This document shows, one piece after another, positions 28,333 to 37,965 of a stretch of DNA of 64,000 nt. Under the pieces are notes generated by a model, which saw nothing but the letters and a program-made list of their open reading frames with translations, was not told where the DNA came from and did not search any database. Positions within the stretch are counted from its first letter, which is position 1, and every line of letters starts with the position of its first letter. Both the position numbers and the translations under genes were made by a program. The stretch covers positions 248,001 through 312,000 of the forward strand of contig NZ_LR134525.1 of assembly GCF_900638555.1 (NCBI RefSeq), given 5' to 3'. The stretch comes from Neisseria meningitidis (GTDB lineage Bacteria; Pseudomonadota; Gammaproteobacteria; Burkholderiales; Neisseriaceae).

Positions 28333-30710
28333 ATGAAACCATTACAAATGCTCCCTATCGCCGCGCTGGTCGGCAGTATTTTCGGCAATCCGGTCTTGGC
28401 AGCAGATGAAGCTGCAACTGAAACCACACCCGTTAAGGCAGAGATAAAAGCAGTGCGCGTTAAAGGTCAGCGCAATGCGCCTGCGGCTGTGGAACGCGTC
28501 AACCTTAACCGTATCAAACAAGAAATGATACGCGACAATAAAGACTTGGTGCGCTATTCCACCGATGTCGGCTTGAGCGACAGCGGCCGCCATCAAAAAG
28601 GCTTTGCTGTTCGCGGCGTGGAAGGCAACCGTGTCGGCGTGAGCATAGACGGTGTAAACCTGCCTGATTCCGAAGAAAACTCGCTGTACGCCCGTTATGG
28701 CAACTTCAACAGCTCGCGTTTGTCTATCGACCCCGAACTCGTACGCAATATTGAAATCGTGAAGGGCGCAGACTCTTTCAATACCGGCAGTGGTGCATTG
28801 GGCGGCGGTGTGAATTACCAAACGCTGCAAGGCCGTGATTTGCTGTTGGACGACAGGCAATTCGGCGTGATGATGAAAAACGGTTACAGCACGCGTAACC
28901 GTGAATGGACAAATACCCTCGGTTTCGGTGTGAGTAACGACCGCGTGGATGCTGCTTTGCTGTATTCGCAACGGCGCGGCCATGAAACCGAAAGCGCGGG
29001 CAACCGCGGCTATCCGGTAGAAGGTGCGGGTAAAGAAACGAATATCCGCGGTTCCGCCCGCGGCATCCCCGATCCGTCCAAACACAAATACCACAACTTC
29101 TTGGGTAAGATTGCTTATCAAATCAACGACAACCACCGCATCGGCGCATCGCTCAACGGTCAGCAGGGGCATAATTACACGGTTGAAGAGTCTTATAACC
29201 TGACCGCTTCTTCCTGGCGCGAAGCCGATGACGTAAACAGACGGCGCAATGCCAACCTCTTTTACGAATGGATGCCTGATTCAAATTGGTTGTCGTCTTT
29301 GAAGGCGGACTTCGATTATCAGAAAACCAAAGTGGCGGCGATTAACTACAAAGGCCTGTTCCCGACGAATTACACCACATGGGAAACTGAGTACCATAAA
29401 AAGGAAGTTGGCGAAATATACAACCGCAGCATGGACACCCGATTCAAACGTTTTACTTTGCGTTTGGACAGCCATCCGTTGCAACTCGGGGGGGGGGGCG
29501 ACACCGCCTGTCGTTTAAAACTTTCGCCAGCCGCCGTGATTTTGAAAACCTAAACCGCGACGATTATTACTTCAGCGGCCGTGTTGTTCGAACCACCAGC
29601 AGTATCCAGCATCCGGTGAAAACCACCAACTACGGTTTCTCACTGTCTGACCAAATTCAATGGAACGACGTGTTCAGTAGCCGCGCAGGTATCCGTTACG
29701 ACCACACCAAAATGACGCCTCAGGAATTGAATGCCGAGTGTCATGCTTGTGACAAAACACCACCTGCAGCCAACACTTATAAAGGCTGGAGCGGTTTTGT
29801 CGGCTTGGCGGCGCAACTGAATCAGGCTTGGCGTGTCGGTTACGACATTACTTCCGGCTACCGTGTCCCCAATGCGTCCGAAGTGTATTTCACTTACAAC
29901 CACGGTTCGGGTAATTGGCTGCCCAATCCCAACCTGAAAGCCGAGCGCAGCACCACCCACACCCTGTCTCTGCAAGGCCGCAGCGAAAAAGGCATGCTGG
30001 ATGCCAACCTGTATCAAAGCAATTACCGCAATTTCCTGTCTGAAGAGCAGAAGCTGACCACCAGCGGCACTCCCGGCTGTACTGAGGAAAATGCTTACTA
30101 CAGTATATGCAGCGACCCCTACAAAGAAAAACTGGATTGGCAGATGAAAAATATCGACAAGGCCAGAATCCGCGGTATCGAGCTGACAGGCCGTCTGAAT
30201 GTGGACAAAGTAGCGTCTTTTGTTCCTGAGGGCTGGAAACTGTTCGGCTCGCTGGGTTATGCGAAAAGCAAACTGTCGGGCGACAACAGCCTGCTGTCCA
30301 CACAGCCGCTGAAAGTGATTGCCGGTATCGACTATGAAAGTCCGAGCGAAAAATGGGGCGTATTCTCCCGCCTGACCTATCTAGGCGCGAAAAAGGTCAA
30401 AGACGCGCAATACACCGTTTATGAAAACAAGGGCTGGGGTACGCCTTTGCAGAAAAAGGTAAAAGATTACCCGTGGCTGAACAAGTCGGCTTATGTGTTC
30501 GATATGTACGGCTTCTACAAACCGGTGAAAAACCTGACCCTGCGTGCGGGCGTGTACAACCTGTTCAACCGCAAATACACCACTTGGGATTCCCTGCGCG
30601 GTTTATATAGCTACAGCACCACCAATGCGGTCGACCGCGATGGCAAAGGCTTAGACCGCTACCGCGCCCCAGGCCGCAATTACGCCGTATCGCTGGAATG
30701 GAAGTTTTAA
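28333..30710 (+). CDS. hmbR: Haemoglobin receptor HmbR, phase-off at a G11 tract
   Basis: TonB-dependent outer-membrane receptor for haemoglobin. The signal peptide is residues 1-23 (MKPLQMLPIAALVGSIFGNP, cleavage after VLA). The TonB-box region is IKAVRVKG, the plug holds KGFAVRGVEGNRVGVSIDGVNLP and the barrel ends AVSLEWKF. A run of G at 29488-29498 (11 bases by coordinate) breaks the frame: translation from 28333 ends at 29553 after LGGGGDTACRLK. The true continuation (GRHRLSFKTF..., open to 30710) is in the frame that nine G would give. Apart from this tract I see no other lesion, so the full product would be about 791 aa. Its switching by poly-G length is established in meningococcus; this copy should be OFF. 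Confidence 0.95.
29488..29498 (+). repeat. Phase-variation poly-G tract of hmbR (G11)
   Basis: Eleven G by coordinate arithmetic from the fixed flanks (CTC ends at 29487, GAC begins at 29500). G9 would be in frame; G11 is out of frame. Confidence 0.9.
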
Positions 30711-30746
30711 TCTGGTATTATTGAATTAATCGCCTTGTTGAAAATT

Positions 30747-30792
30747 AAAGCCGTCCGAATTGTGTTCAAGAATTCATTCGGACGGCTTTTTA
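30747..30792 (+). terminator. Terminator after hmbR with variant uptake words
   Basis: AAAGCCGTCCGAAT pairs with ATTCGGACGGCTTTTT. The arms carry GCCGTCCGAA, one base off the DUS core. Confidence 0.8.
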
Positions 30793-30865
30793 CCGTAAAT
30801 CTGTGTGATGGGGTTTTATATTGATACAGTATCCGAACTCAGGCAGGGAGTAATGTTGCAGGATT

Positions 30866-30905
30866 AAAAATGCCGTCTGAAAAATGTTTCAGACGGCATT
30901 TTTTG
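30866..30905 (-). terminator. DUS terminator of the lipoprotein gene
   Basis: AAAAATGCCGTCTGAAA and TTTCAGACGGCATTTTTT with a short loop, behind the minus-strand gene that ends at 30918. Confidence 0.8.
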
Positions 30906-30917
30906 ATTGCCGATATG

Positions 30918-31431
30918 TTAACGGACGACATTGGCGCGCATGACCACGCGGACGTGGAACGAGCCTGCCTGACAGTCGTATTGCCCGCCTTGCAGCGGTT
31001 GCTTGTCAAAGTAGCTGTGGAAGCCGGTAACGCCGCGTCCGCCGAGTTTGCCTGCGGTCTGTTGGAATTTGCGGGCGGCATTGATTAGGGCGCGTTCGTA
31101 GGCTTCTGAGTCGAATTTGCCTATGCCGTTTGCCGCCTGACGGGTAACTAGATTCCTGCCGTTTGCAACCGGTACGCCCCCGCCGCCGAAGCTGACGGGA
31201 ATCCCTGATTCCAATACGCCGTCTGCAATGGCTGCATTTATTGCCGCCTGACCGTTGCAGCAACGGTAAATGATGTTTTTGCCGCTTCCTGCGGTGTCGC
31301 CCCGGATGACTTTGCATGATTCTCCGGCCGGTGTGCCGGGGGATGCCGTGTGCGCGTTTTTAGGTGCGCTGCCGGATTGGCAGACTGCCAGCATCAGGGC
31401 GGCGGCGGAGAGTATGAGGATTTTTTTTCAT
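30918..31431 (-). CDS. Putative lipoprotein of unknown function, frameshifted at an A8 tract
   Basis: Not recognised. From the ATG at 31431 the frame reads MKKNPHTLRRRPDAGSLP and soon stops. If the run of eight A (plus-strand T8, 31421-31428) had seven, it would read MKKILILSAAALMLAVCQSG, a typical lipoprotein signal with lipobox LAVC. It would then join the long open frame (SGSAPKNAHTASPGT... to ANVVR), about 170 aa. The mature part holds RCCNGQAAINAAIADG, a glycine-rich turn (SFGGGGVPV), and GKFDSEAYERALINAARKFQQ. An in-frame internal ATG at 31394 would give a protein without a signal. I infer a surface lipoprotein now off or broken. Confidence 0.7.
31421..31428 (-). repeat. Homopolymer A8 (minus strand) at a lipoprotein start
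   Basis: Eight A directly after the ATG at 31431; seven would give a lipoprotein signal peptide in frame with the rest of the gene. Confidence 0.8.
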
Positions 31432-31488
31432 GTCGGATATCCTTGCTTGCGGTGGGAAATCATTGCCATTGTACCGTAAGATTCAACA

Positions 31489-31523
31489 AAATGCCGTCTG
31501 AAAACGGGGTTCAGACGGCATTG
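31489..31523 (-). terminator. DUS terminator after trhP
   Basis: AAATGCCGTCTGAAAACGGGGTTCAGACGGCATT forms a hairpin just past the trhP stop. Confidence 0.8.
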
Positions 31524-31527
31524 TGGC

Positions 31528-32883
31528 TCAGGGGTTCAACACGCGTGCGATGAGGGCTTTTTCTTTGCCCTGCATATCGGGGATTTTGACCTGAATGCCG
31601 TTGCCGGGTGCGACATCGACAGGCTGGCCTTTTCGGGCCATTTGTTCCAATTTGATGGTTTGGTTGCCGTTCGGGTGGATGATTTCGAGTGAATCGCCGA
31701 CGGCGAAGCGGTTTTTAACTTCGATGGTCGCCCAGCCGTTTTTGTCGATTTCGGTAACGTGTCCGACGTATTGGCTTTGTTTGGCGGTGGAATGGCCGCT
31801 GAGGTAGTTTTGATAGTCTTGGGTTTGGTGGCGTTCGAGGAAGCCGCTGGTGTAGCCGCGGTTGGCAAGGCCTTCGAGTTCGCTCAACAGGCTGTAATCA
31901 AACGGACGGCCTGCGACGGCATCGTCAATCGCTTTGCGGTAGGATTGGGCGACGCGTGCGACATAATAGAGCGACTTGGTGCGGCCTTCGACTTTGAGGC
32001 TGTCCACGCCGATTTTGGCGAGTTTCTCAACCACTTCAATGCCGCGCAGGTCTTTGGAGTTCATGATGTAAGTGCCGTGTTCGTCTTCCATAATCGGCAT
32101 CATCTCGCCCGGGCGGTTGGACTCTTCAATCAGGAAAACTTTGTCGGCGTAGGGATGGCGTTTTTGACCGTTGATGCCTTCAAAGTTTTGGTTGGCTTCT
32201 TCTTGGGCTTTTTCAAAGTTAAAACCTTGCAGAAGCTGGGCATCGCCCGCATCGTTTTCCGTAGCGTTGTGGACTTTGTAGTCCCAACGGCAGGAGTTGG
32301 TGCAGGTGCCTTGGTTGGGGTCGCGGTGGTTGAAGTAGCCGGAGAGTAGGCAACGGCCGGAGTAGGCGATGCACAATGCGCCGTGAATGAAGACTTCGAG
32401 TTCGATGTCGGGGCATTGTTGGCGGATTTCGGCGATTTCTTCCATACTCAATTCGCGCGACAGGATGATGCGTTCGACGCCGATATTCTGCCAGAATTTC
32501 ACGCCCCAGTAGTTGGTGGTGTTGGCCTGTACGGACAAGTGGATCGGCATTTCCGGCCATTTTTCGCGCACGGTCATAATCAAACCCGGATCCGCCATAA
32601 TCAGCGCGTCGGGTTTCATGGCAATCAGCGGCTCCATATCGGAAACGAAGGTTTTGAGTTTGGAGTTGTGCGGCAGGGTGTTGACGGTCAAAAAGAATTT
32701 TTTGTTGCGCTCGTGCGCTTCTTTAATGCCTTGCTCGAGAACGTCGAGTTTGGCAAATTCGTTGTTGCGGGCGCGCAGTGAGTAACGCGGGCTGCCGGCA
32801 TAAACGGCATCTGCGCCGTAGTCGTAGGCGGTGCGCATTCTTTCCAATCCGCCGGCGGGCAATAAGAGTTCGGGTGCTTTCAT
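31528..32883 (-). CDS. trhP: Peptidase U32 family protein, tRNA hydroxylation type (YegQ/TrhP)
   Basis: 451 aa. It begins MKAPELLLPAGGLERMRTAYDYGADAVYAG. The U32 signature EVFIHGALCIAYSGRCLLS is present (about residues 165-183), with further cysteines in GTCTNSCRWDYKV that can hold an iron-sulfur cluster. By length and layout it is the YegQ/TrhP branch, which hydroxylates U34 of tRNAs using prephenate-derived chemistry, and not the longer RlhA (23S rRNA) branch. Older annotation calls the family a collagenase/protease, which is not supported by known biochemistry. It is monocistronic. Confidence 0.85.
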   Translation of the reverse strand: MKAPELLLPAGGLERMRTAYDYGADAVYAGSPRYSLRARNNEFAKLDVLEQGIKEAHERNKKFFLTVNTLPHNSKLKTFVSDMEPLIAMKPDALIMADPGLIMTVREKWPEMPIHLSVQANTTNYWGVKFWQNIGVERIILSRELSMEEIAEIRQQCPDIELEVFIHGALCIAYSGRCLLSGYFNHRDPNQGTCTNSCRWDYKVHNATENDAGDAQLLQGFNFEKAQEEANQNFEGINGQKRHPYADKVFLIEESNRPGEMMPIMEDEHGTYIMNSKDLRGIEVVEKLAKIGVDSLKVEGRTKSLYYVARVAQSYRKAIDDAVAGRPFDYSLLSELEGLANRGYTSGFLERHQTQDYQNYLSGHSTAKQSQYVGHVTEIDKNGWATIEVKNRFAVGDSLEIIHPNGNQTIKLEQMARKGQPVDVAPGNGIQVKIPDMQGKEKALIARVLNP

Positions 32884-33041
32884 CGTGTTTCCTTTTCGGT
32901 TGAAACCCCGCCCTTTAGGGCGGTAGAATCAGACTTTATTTGGGAGGGGTGTAACCCTTTCCGAATCAGGGCAACATATAGGGCGACGCTTTATGTGTCG
33001 TCCTGTGTGTTGAAACATGATTTGTGTGCTTTGTAAAAATG

Positions 33042-33075
33042 TTTCAGACGGCATTGCTGCAAATGCCGTCTGAAA
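33042..33075. repeat. Inverted DUS pair, outward order
   Basis: TTTCAGACGGCATT and AAATGCCGTCTGAAA face each other in the opposite order from most pairs here and still form a perfect stem. It lies in the 324 bp between trhP and the HAD gene, where I see no coding sequence; CCGCCCTTTAGGGCGG near 32910 is another small hairpin. Confidence 0.7.
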
Positions 33076-33207
33076 AGGGTTTGAGGATGGGCGGATTATC
33101 CGCCTTTTCGTGTTCGCGGTCAATTTTGCCGGGAAATTTATAAGGATTTATCAAGTATTTGCCTGCTTGGGATACAATGCGGCAATTTGAATGCGAGAGA
33201 GAATGTG

Positions 33208-33996
33208 ATGAATCCCAAAATCGTGTTTTTCGATATTGACGATACGCTGTACCGCAAATATACGGATACCTTGCGCCCTTCCGTGAAAACGGCGGTGGCG
33301 GCTTTGCGCGGCAAAGGTATATTGACGGCGTTGGCAACGGGGCGGTCTTTGGCGACGATTCCCGAAAAGGTCAGGGACATGATGGCGGAAACGGGAATGG
33401 ATGCCGTGGTAACGATAAACGGACAGTTTGCGCTGCTACACGGAAAAACTGTGTGCGAAGTACCGATGGATGCCGGTTTGATGGGCAGGGTTTGCGCGCA
33501 TTTGGATAGCTTGGGTATGGATTATGCGTTTGTCGGCGGAGAGGGGATTGCGGTGTCCGCACTGTCGGAATGCGTGTGCCGCGCCTTGAAGCATATCGCC
33601 AGCGATTTTTTTGCCGATAAGGATTATTTTTCAAGCAAACCGGTGTATCAGATGCTGGTGTTTGCGGAGGAAAACGAAATGCCGCTCTGGTCGGATATTG
33701 TGGAACGGGAAGGCTTGAAAACGGTGCGCTGGCACGAGGAAGCGGTCGATCTGCTGCCTGCGGGGGCGTCGAAAACAGACGGCATCAGAAGCGTGGTTGA
33801 AGCATTGGGTTTGGAAATGGCGGACGTGATGGCGTTCGGCGACGGTTTGAACGATGTGGAAATGCTGTCAGAAGTCGGGTTCGGTGTGGCAATGTGCAAC
33901 GGGGAACAGGCGGCGAAAGAAGTGGCGAAATATGTTTGCCCCAGCGTTGATGAAGACGGCGTGTTGAGGGGTTTGCAAGATTTGGGCGTGATTTGA
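33208..33996 (+). CDS. HAD superfamily phosphatase, Cof type
   Basis: 262 aa. Motif I is VFFDIDDTLY (residues 5-14; nucleophile Asp in DID), motif II is ALATGRS, the motif III lysine lies in GASKTDGIRSVVEALGL and motif IV is AFGDGLNDVEML. The cap inserted between motifs II and III is the C2/Cof kind. Such enzymes dephosphorylate sugar phosphates, flavin or pyridoxal phosphates; the substrate cannot be told here. The start ATG at 33208 follows GAGAGAATGTG. An ATG at 33187 is an alternative start. Confidence 0.87.
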   Translation: MNPKIVFFDIDDTLYRKYTDTLRPSVKTAVAALRGKGILTALATGRSLATIPEKVRDMMAETGMDAVVTINGQFALLHGKTVCEVPMDAGLMGRVCAHLDSLGMDYAFVGGEGIAVSALSECVCRALKHIASDFFADKDYFSSKPVYQMLVFAEENEMPLWSDIVEREGLKTVRWHEEAVDLLPAGASKTDGIRSVVEALGLEMADVMAFGDGLNDVEMLSEVGFGVAMCNGEQAAKEVAKYVCPSVDEDGVLRGLQDLGVI

Positions 33997-34008
33997 ATGC
34001 ATAATAAC

Positions 34009-34036
34009 AACCCTGCCGGTTTCAGACGGCAGGGTC
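34009..34036. terminator. Convergent terminator between the HAD gene and apt
   Basis: ACCCTGCCG and CGGCAGGGT pair around a loop. A single TTCAGACGGC uptake word forms part of the loop and one arm. Confidence 0.75.
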
Positions 34037-34041
34037 GGTTT

Positions 34042-34608
34042 TCAGCCCTTCATACAGCCTTCGTTTTGAAGCAGGGTAAATAAGGGCGCGCCGCTTGCAC
34101 GGATATTCTTGCCGCCTTGAAGGTCGGTAAATTCCAAAATGGCGGCGGCTTCGACAATTTCTCCGCCGAGTTTGCGGATCAGTTCCAGCCCGGCAAGCAT
34201 TGTGCCGCCCGTGGCAACCAAATCATCGACCAGCAGCACGCGCGAACCGGGTTTGACGGCATCGGTGTGGATTTCCACCGCAGCTTCCCCGTATTCGAGC
34301 GCGTAGCTTTGCGATACGGTTTCAAAAGGCAGCTTGCCTTTTTTGCGGATGGGGACAAAACCGACGTTGAGATGGTAGGCGAGTGCCGCGCCGATAATGA
34401 AGCCGCGCGCGTCCAAACCGGCAACGATGTCGATTTTCTGATCCATATAGCGGTAAACCAATAAATCAACCAAAAGTCGGAAGTATTCCGCGCTTTGCAG
34501 GACGGGCGTGATGTCGTGGAATAAGATGCCTTTTTGCGGCCAGTTTTCGATTTTGCGGATTTTGTCGGCAAGCGCGCCGACACTCATAGCTTCGGGATGA
34601 ACCAGCAT
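34042..34608 (-). CDS. apt: Adenine phosphoribosyltransferase
   Basis: 188 aa from the ATG at 34608. Salvages adenine to AMP using PRPP. The PRPP loop is [21 protein letters not shown] (about residues 121-141), the adenine site region is [12 protein letters not shown], and the flexible loop is [21 protein letters not shown]. An ATG at 34641 would add 11 residues ([11 protein letters not shown]); I prefer 34608 because GGAA lies 6 bases upstream of it and because the shorter form is the usual neisserial one. It diverges from gmk. Confidence 0.93.
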
Positions 34609-34768
34609 TGCGTGTTCCAAGTTTGATGTTTTTAACGCCATATTGTAGCCGTCAGCCTGCCGCTTGCCAAATCAATCAAAACAATAGCGGCAAAATATGG
34701 GCATCGGCAAATAGGAAACTGGGTGTCCATTGTGATACAATCGGCTGGAAAATATACAGGTAAAAAAT

Positions 34769-35386
34769 ATGTCCGCTTATCGAAAAGGCAACATCTTTAT
34801 CATTTCGGCCGCTTCTGGCACGGGCAAAACCACGCTGGTTTCTCGGCTGTTGGCAAACCATAACGGTTTGCGCGTTTCTGTGTCGCACACGACGCGCCCG
34901 CCGCGTGAAGGCGAAGCAAACGGCGTGCATTATCACTTTGTTTCCAAAGAAGAGTTTGAGTCGCTTATCGCGCAGGAGGCTTTTTTGGAATACGCAGACG
35001 TATTCGGCAACTATTACGGCACAAGCGCGGAGGGCGTGAATGCGTTGGCGGCGGCAGGCTATGACGTAATTTTGGAAATCGACGTTCAGGGCGCGGCGCA
35101 GGTTCGCAACGCGCTGCCTGAAGCCGTCGGCATCTTTATCCTGCCGCCTTCTTTCGACGTGCTTGCTGCACGTCTCAACGGACGTGGGACGGACAGTCGG
35201 GAAGTTATCCAAAGGAGGCTGTCGAAGGCAAGGCATGAAATCGAGCAGTCCGTATTGTTCGACTTTGTCGTGGTCAATGACGACTTGGCGCGAGCGGAGG
35301 AGGATTTGCGCCATATTGTGAATGCCTGCCGTCTGAAAAGGTCGCGGCAACTGGGGTTTATTGCAGATTTGTTGGAAAATTCCTAG
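34769..35386 (+). CDS. gmk: Guanylate kinase
   Basis: 205 aa. Phosphorylates GMP to GDP. The P-loop is IISAASGTGKTTLVSRLL (residues 10-27), GMP binding is in SHTTRPPREGEANGVHYHFVS and IDVQGAAQVR is the Walker B-like stretch. First gene of the gmk-rpoZ-spoT run seen also in other proteobacteria, which joins guanine nucleotide supply with the alarmone system. Confidence 0.97.
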   Translation: MSAYRKGNIFIISAASGTGKTTLVSRLLANHNGLRVSVSHTTRPPREGEANGVHYHFVSKEEFESLIAQEAFLEYADVFGNYYGTSAEGVNALAAAGYDVILEIDVQGAAQVRNALPEAVGIFILPPSFDVLAARLNGRGTDSREVIQRRLSKARHEIEQSVLFDFVVVNDDLARAEEDLRHIVNACRLKRSRQLGFIADLLENS

Positions 35387-35444
35387 AAAACGGCGAAAAT
35401 ACCCGGTTTCCCAATTTAAATATTTTTGAAAGAAAGCAAATAAT

Positions 35445-35651
35445 ATGGCACGTATTACCACCGAAGACTGTACCGGAAAAATTTCCAACCATTTTGACCT
35501 GACATTGGTAGCGGCTCGCCGCGCCCGCCAGCTTGAGAACGGCAACACGCCGCTTGTGGACGATGTCCGCAATAACAAACCGACCGTTACCGCCTTAAGG
35601 GAAATCGCCGCCGGACATATCGGTACAGAACTGTTGACGCGCAATAAATAA
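35445..35651 (+). CDS. rpoZ: RNA polymerase omega subunit
   Basis: 68 aa. [30 protein letters not shown] is the conserved start of omega, which helps assemble RNA polymerase and makes part of a ppGpp site in many proteobacteria. AGAAAGCAAAT precedes the ATG. Located between gmk and spoT. Confidence 0.97.
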
Positions 35652-35742
35652 ATTCTGCCGGAAACGCACGCCGGAACACTTTGCCGCCATGCAGTCCGAC
35701 GGTTTGAAATGAAAAACACATACATACCGAAAGCCGTCTGAA

Positions 35743-37899
35743 ATGCCCGCCCCCCAACCTTCCGCCCCTTACGACCCCCTGACCGCCGAAGCGCGTGCCC
35801 TGCTTTTCCATACCGCCTCCTACCTCAAGCCCGAGGAACAGGCGGAGCTTGAAAAAGCTGTCGCCTATGCGTTTCGCGCCCACGACGGGCAAACCCGCAA
35901 AAGCGGGGAGCCCTACATCACGCATCCGATTGCCGTTGCGACGCAGCTCGCCCTTTGGCATATGGACATACAGGGTCTTTGTGCAGGCGTGATGCACGAC
36001 GTATTGGAAGATACGGGCGTGACAAAAGGGGAAATGGCGGCGGTGTTCGGCAATACGGTTGCCGAGATGGTGGACGGGCTGTCCAAACTCGAAAAACTCA
36101 AATTTGAAGATCATGCAGAGCATCAGGCGGAGAGTTTCCGCAAACTGATTTTGGCAATGACCAAAGATGTACGCGTCATCGTCGTCAAACTTGCCGACCG
36201 TCTGCATAATATGCGGACACTCGGTTCGATGCGCCCGGACAAACGCCGCCGGATTGCAAGGGAAACCCTTGAAATCTATGCACAGATTGCCAACCGCATA
36301 GGTTTGAATAACGCATATCAAGAGCTTCAGGATTTATCGTTCCAAAACCTGCATCCCAACCGCTACGAGACTTTAAAAAAAGCGATGGACAAGAGCCGGA
36401 AGAACCGGCAGGACGTTGTCGGCAAAGTCTTGCGCGCATTCGGCCAGCGGCTGGTAGGCGCGAATATAGAGGCCAAAATCAAAGGCAGGGAAAAAAACCT
36501 GTACGGCATCCATCAGAAAATGATGGCGAAAAAGCTGCGCTTTGCCGAGGTTATGGATATTTACGGTTTCCGCGTCATTGTCAACAGCATTCCAGCCTGT
36601 TATGCCGCACTCGGCGCATTGCACACCCTCTATCAGCCTAAGCCCGGGCGGTTCAAAGACTATATCGCCATTCCGAAAAGCAACGGGTATCAAAGTCTGC
36701 ATACGACTTTGGTCGGTCCTTACGGCTTGCCGATTGAAGTTCAGATACGTACCAAGGAAATGGATGCTGTTGCCGAAGGTGGAATCGCCGGACATTGGAG
36801 CTATAAATCATATTCTAAGACGGTCGATCAGGCGGTGCTTCACACAAACCGGTGGCTGAAAAATATCTTAGATTTGCAGGCAAGCAGTGCCAATGCCATT
36901 GAGTTTCTCGAACACGTCAAAGTCGATTTGTTTCCGAACGAAATCTACATCCTTACGCCAAAAGGAAAAATCCTAACTTTGCCCAAAGGGGCAACGCCTG
37001 TCGATTTTGCTTATGCGGTGCATACCGATATCGGGCACAAAACCGTTGCCGCACGTATCAACAATATCATGATGCCGTTGCGTACGAAGCTCAAAACCGG
37101 TGATTCTGTTGAAATTATCACATCCGAATACGCCAAACCCAATCCCGCGTGGTTGAATTTCGCCGTGTCCGGCAGGGCGCGCAGTGCCATACGCCAATAT
37201 ATTAAAAACCTTAACCGGCACGATGCGGTCGTTTTGGGAGAGAGCCTCTTACAAAAAGCCCTGTCCAGTTTGCTGCCCAAAGATGTCCTGCTTTCAGACG
37301 GCATCAAAGAAAAATACCTTGCCGATCTCAACGACAAACAGACTTCATTTGAGGAAGTGCTGTACAACGTCGGTATGGGGCATACCCTGCCTGTTTATGT
37401 CGCCATGCACATTGCCGAGTTGGCAGGGGAGCATTTCGGTAGCGAGGTCAGGCTCAGTTCCATTAAAGTCGATGGTCAGGAAAGCGGGCATATTCATTTT
37501 GCAGAGTGCTGCCACCCTGTTCCCGGTGATTCCATCCGTTTGCTGTTGGTTAAGGGAAAAGGCATGATTATCCATAGGGATACCTGCCCGACGTTGTTGA
37601 AGTCCGATCCCGAACAGCAGCTGGATGCAGACTGGGAAAATATGAACGGGCAGAACTACCGTGTCGGGCTTCAAGTCCAATCGGAAGACAGCCACGGCTT
37701 GCTGGCATTAATGGCGCAAGCGATTTCCGATTCCGGTGCGGACATTGAGTCGGTCGAAACACCGTCTAAATCCCAGTCGGGAACGGAAGGTTTTGTCGAA
37801 TTCAAATTCTTATTGAAAGTCAAGAATCTGAATCAATTGAATCAGATTATTCAAAATCTGCATAGTATTCCATATATCCGCAAAGTCATCAGAAGTTGA
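35743..37899 (+). CDS. spoT: Bifunctional (p)ppGpp synthetase/hydrolase
   Basis: 718 aa, full RSH length. The hydrolase HD site is GVMHDVLEDTG, with RKSGEPYITHPIAVA before it and VIVVKLADRLHNMRTL after it. The synthetase region is RVIVNSIPACYAALGALH with the substrate loop FKDYIAIPKSNGYQSLHTT. Next are the TGS domain (IYILTPKGKILTLPKGATPVDFAY) and a C-terminal ACT domain (DSHGLLALMAQAISDSGADIESVE). An intact HD motif marks SpoT rather than RelA. The start ATG overlaps a DUS (GCCGTCTGAAATG). Stringent-response control under starvation. Confidence 0.96.
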   Translation: MPAPQPSAPYDPLTAEARALLFHTASYLKPEEQAELEKAVAYAFRAHDGQTRKSGEPYITHPIAVATQLALWHMDIQGLCAGVMHDVLEDTGVTKGEMAAVFGNTVAEMVDGLSKLEKLKFEDHAEHQAESFRKLILAMTKDVRVIVVKLADRLHNMRTLGSMRPDKRRRIARETLEIYAQIANRIGLNNAYQELQDLSFQNLHPNRYETLKKAMDKSRKNRQDVVGKVLRAFGQRLVGANIEAKIKGREKNLYGIHQKMMAKKLRFAEVMDIYGFRVIVNSIPACYAALGALHTLYQPKPGRFKDYIAIPKSNGYQSLHTTLVGPYGLPIEVQIRTKEMDAVAEGGIAGHWSYKSYSKTVDQAVLHTNRWLKNILDLQASSANAIEFLEHVKVDLFPNEIYILTPKGKILTLPKGATPVDFAYAVHTDIGHKTVAARINNIMMPLRTKLKTGDSVEIITSEYAKPNPAWLNFAVSGRARSAIRQYIKNLNRHDAVVLGESLLQKALSSLLPKDVLLSDGIKEKYLADLNDKQTSFEEVLYNVGMGHTLPVYVAMHIAELAGEHFGSEVRLSSIKVDGQESGHIHFAECCHPVPGDSIRLLLVKGKGMIIHRDTCPTLLKSDPEQQLDADWENMNGQNYRVGLQVQSEDSHGLLALMAQAISDSGADIESVETPSKSQSGTEGFVEFKFLLKVKNLNQLNQIIQNLHSIPYIRKVIRS

Positions 37900-37907
37900 A
37901 GCAGGTA

Positions 37908-37944
37908 AAACGGGTTGCCTTTTGATTAACAGGCAACCCGCTTT
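37908..37944. terminator. Convergent terminator between spoT and coaBC
   Basis: CGGGTTGCCT and AGGCAACCCG pair around TTTGATTAAC. AAA and TTT flank the stem so it works from both sides; no DUS. Confidence 0.85.
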
Positions 37945-37965
37945 ATGGTTTATCCGTTCAATTGC

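Noticed and set aside
34676..35725. Minus-strand frame of 349 codons over gmk and rpoZ
   Set aside because: Antisense to two well-known genes; no start signal or motif.
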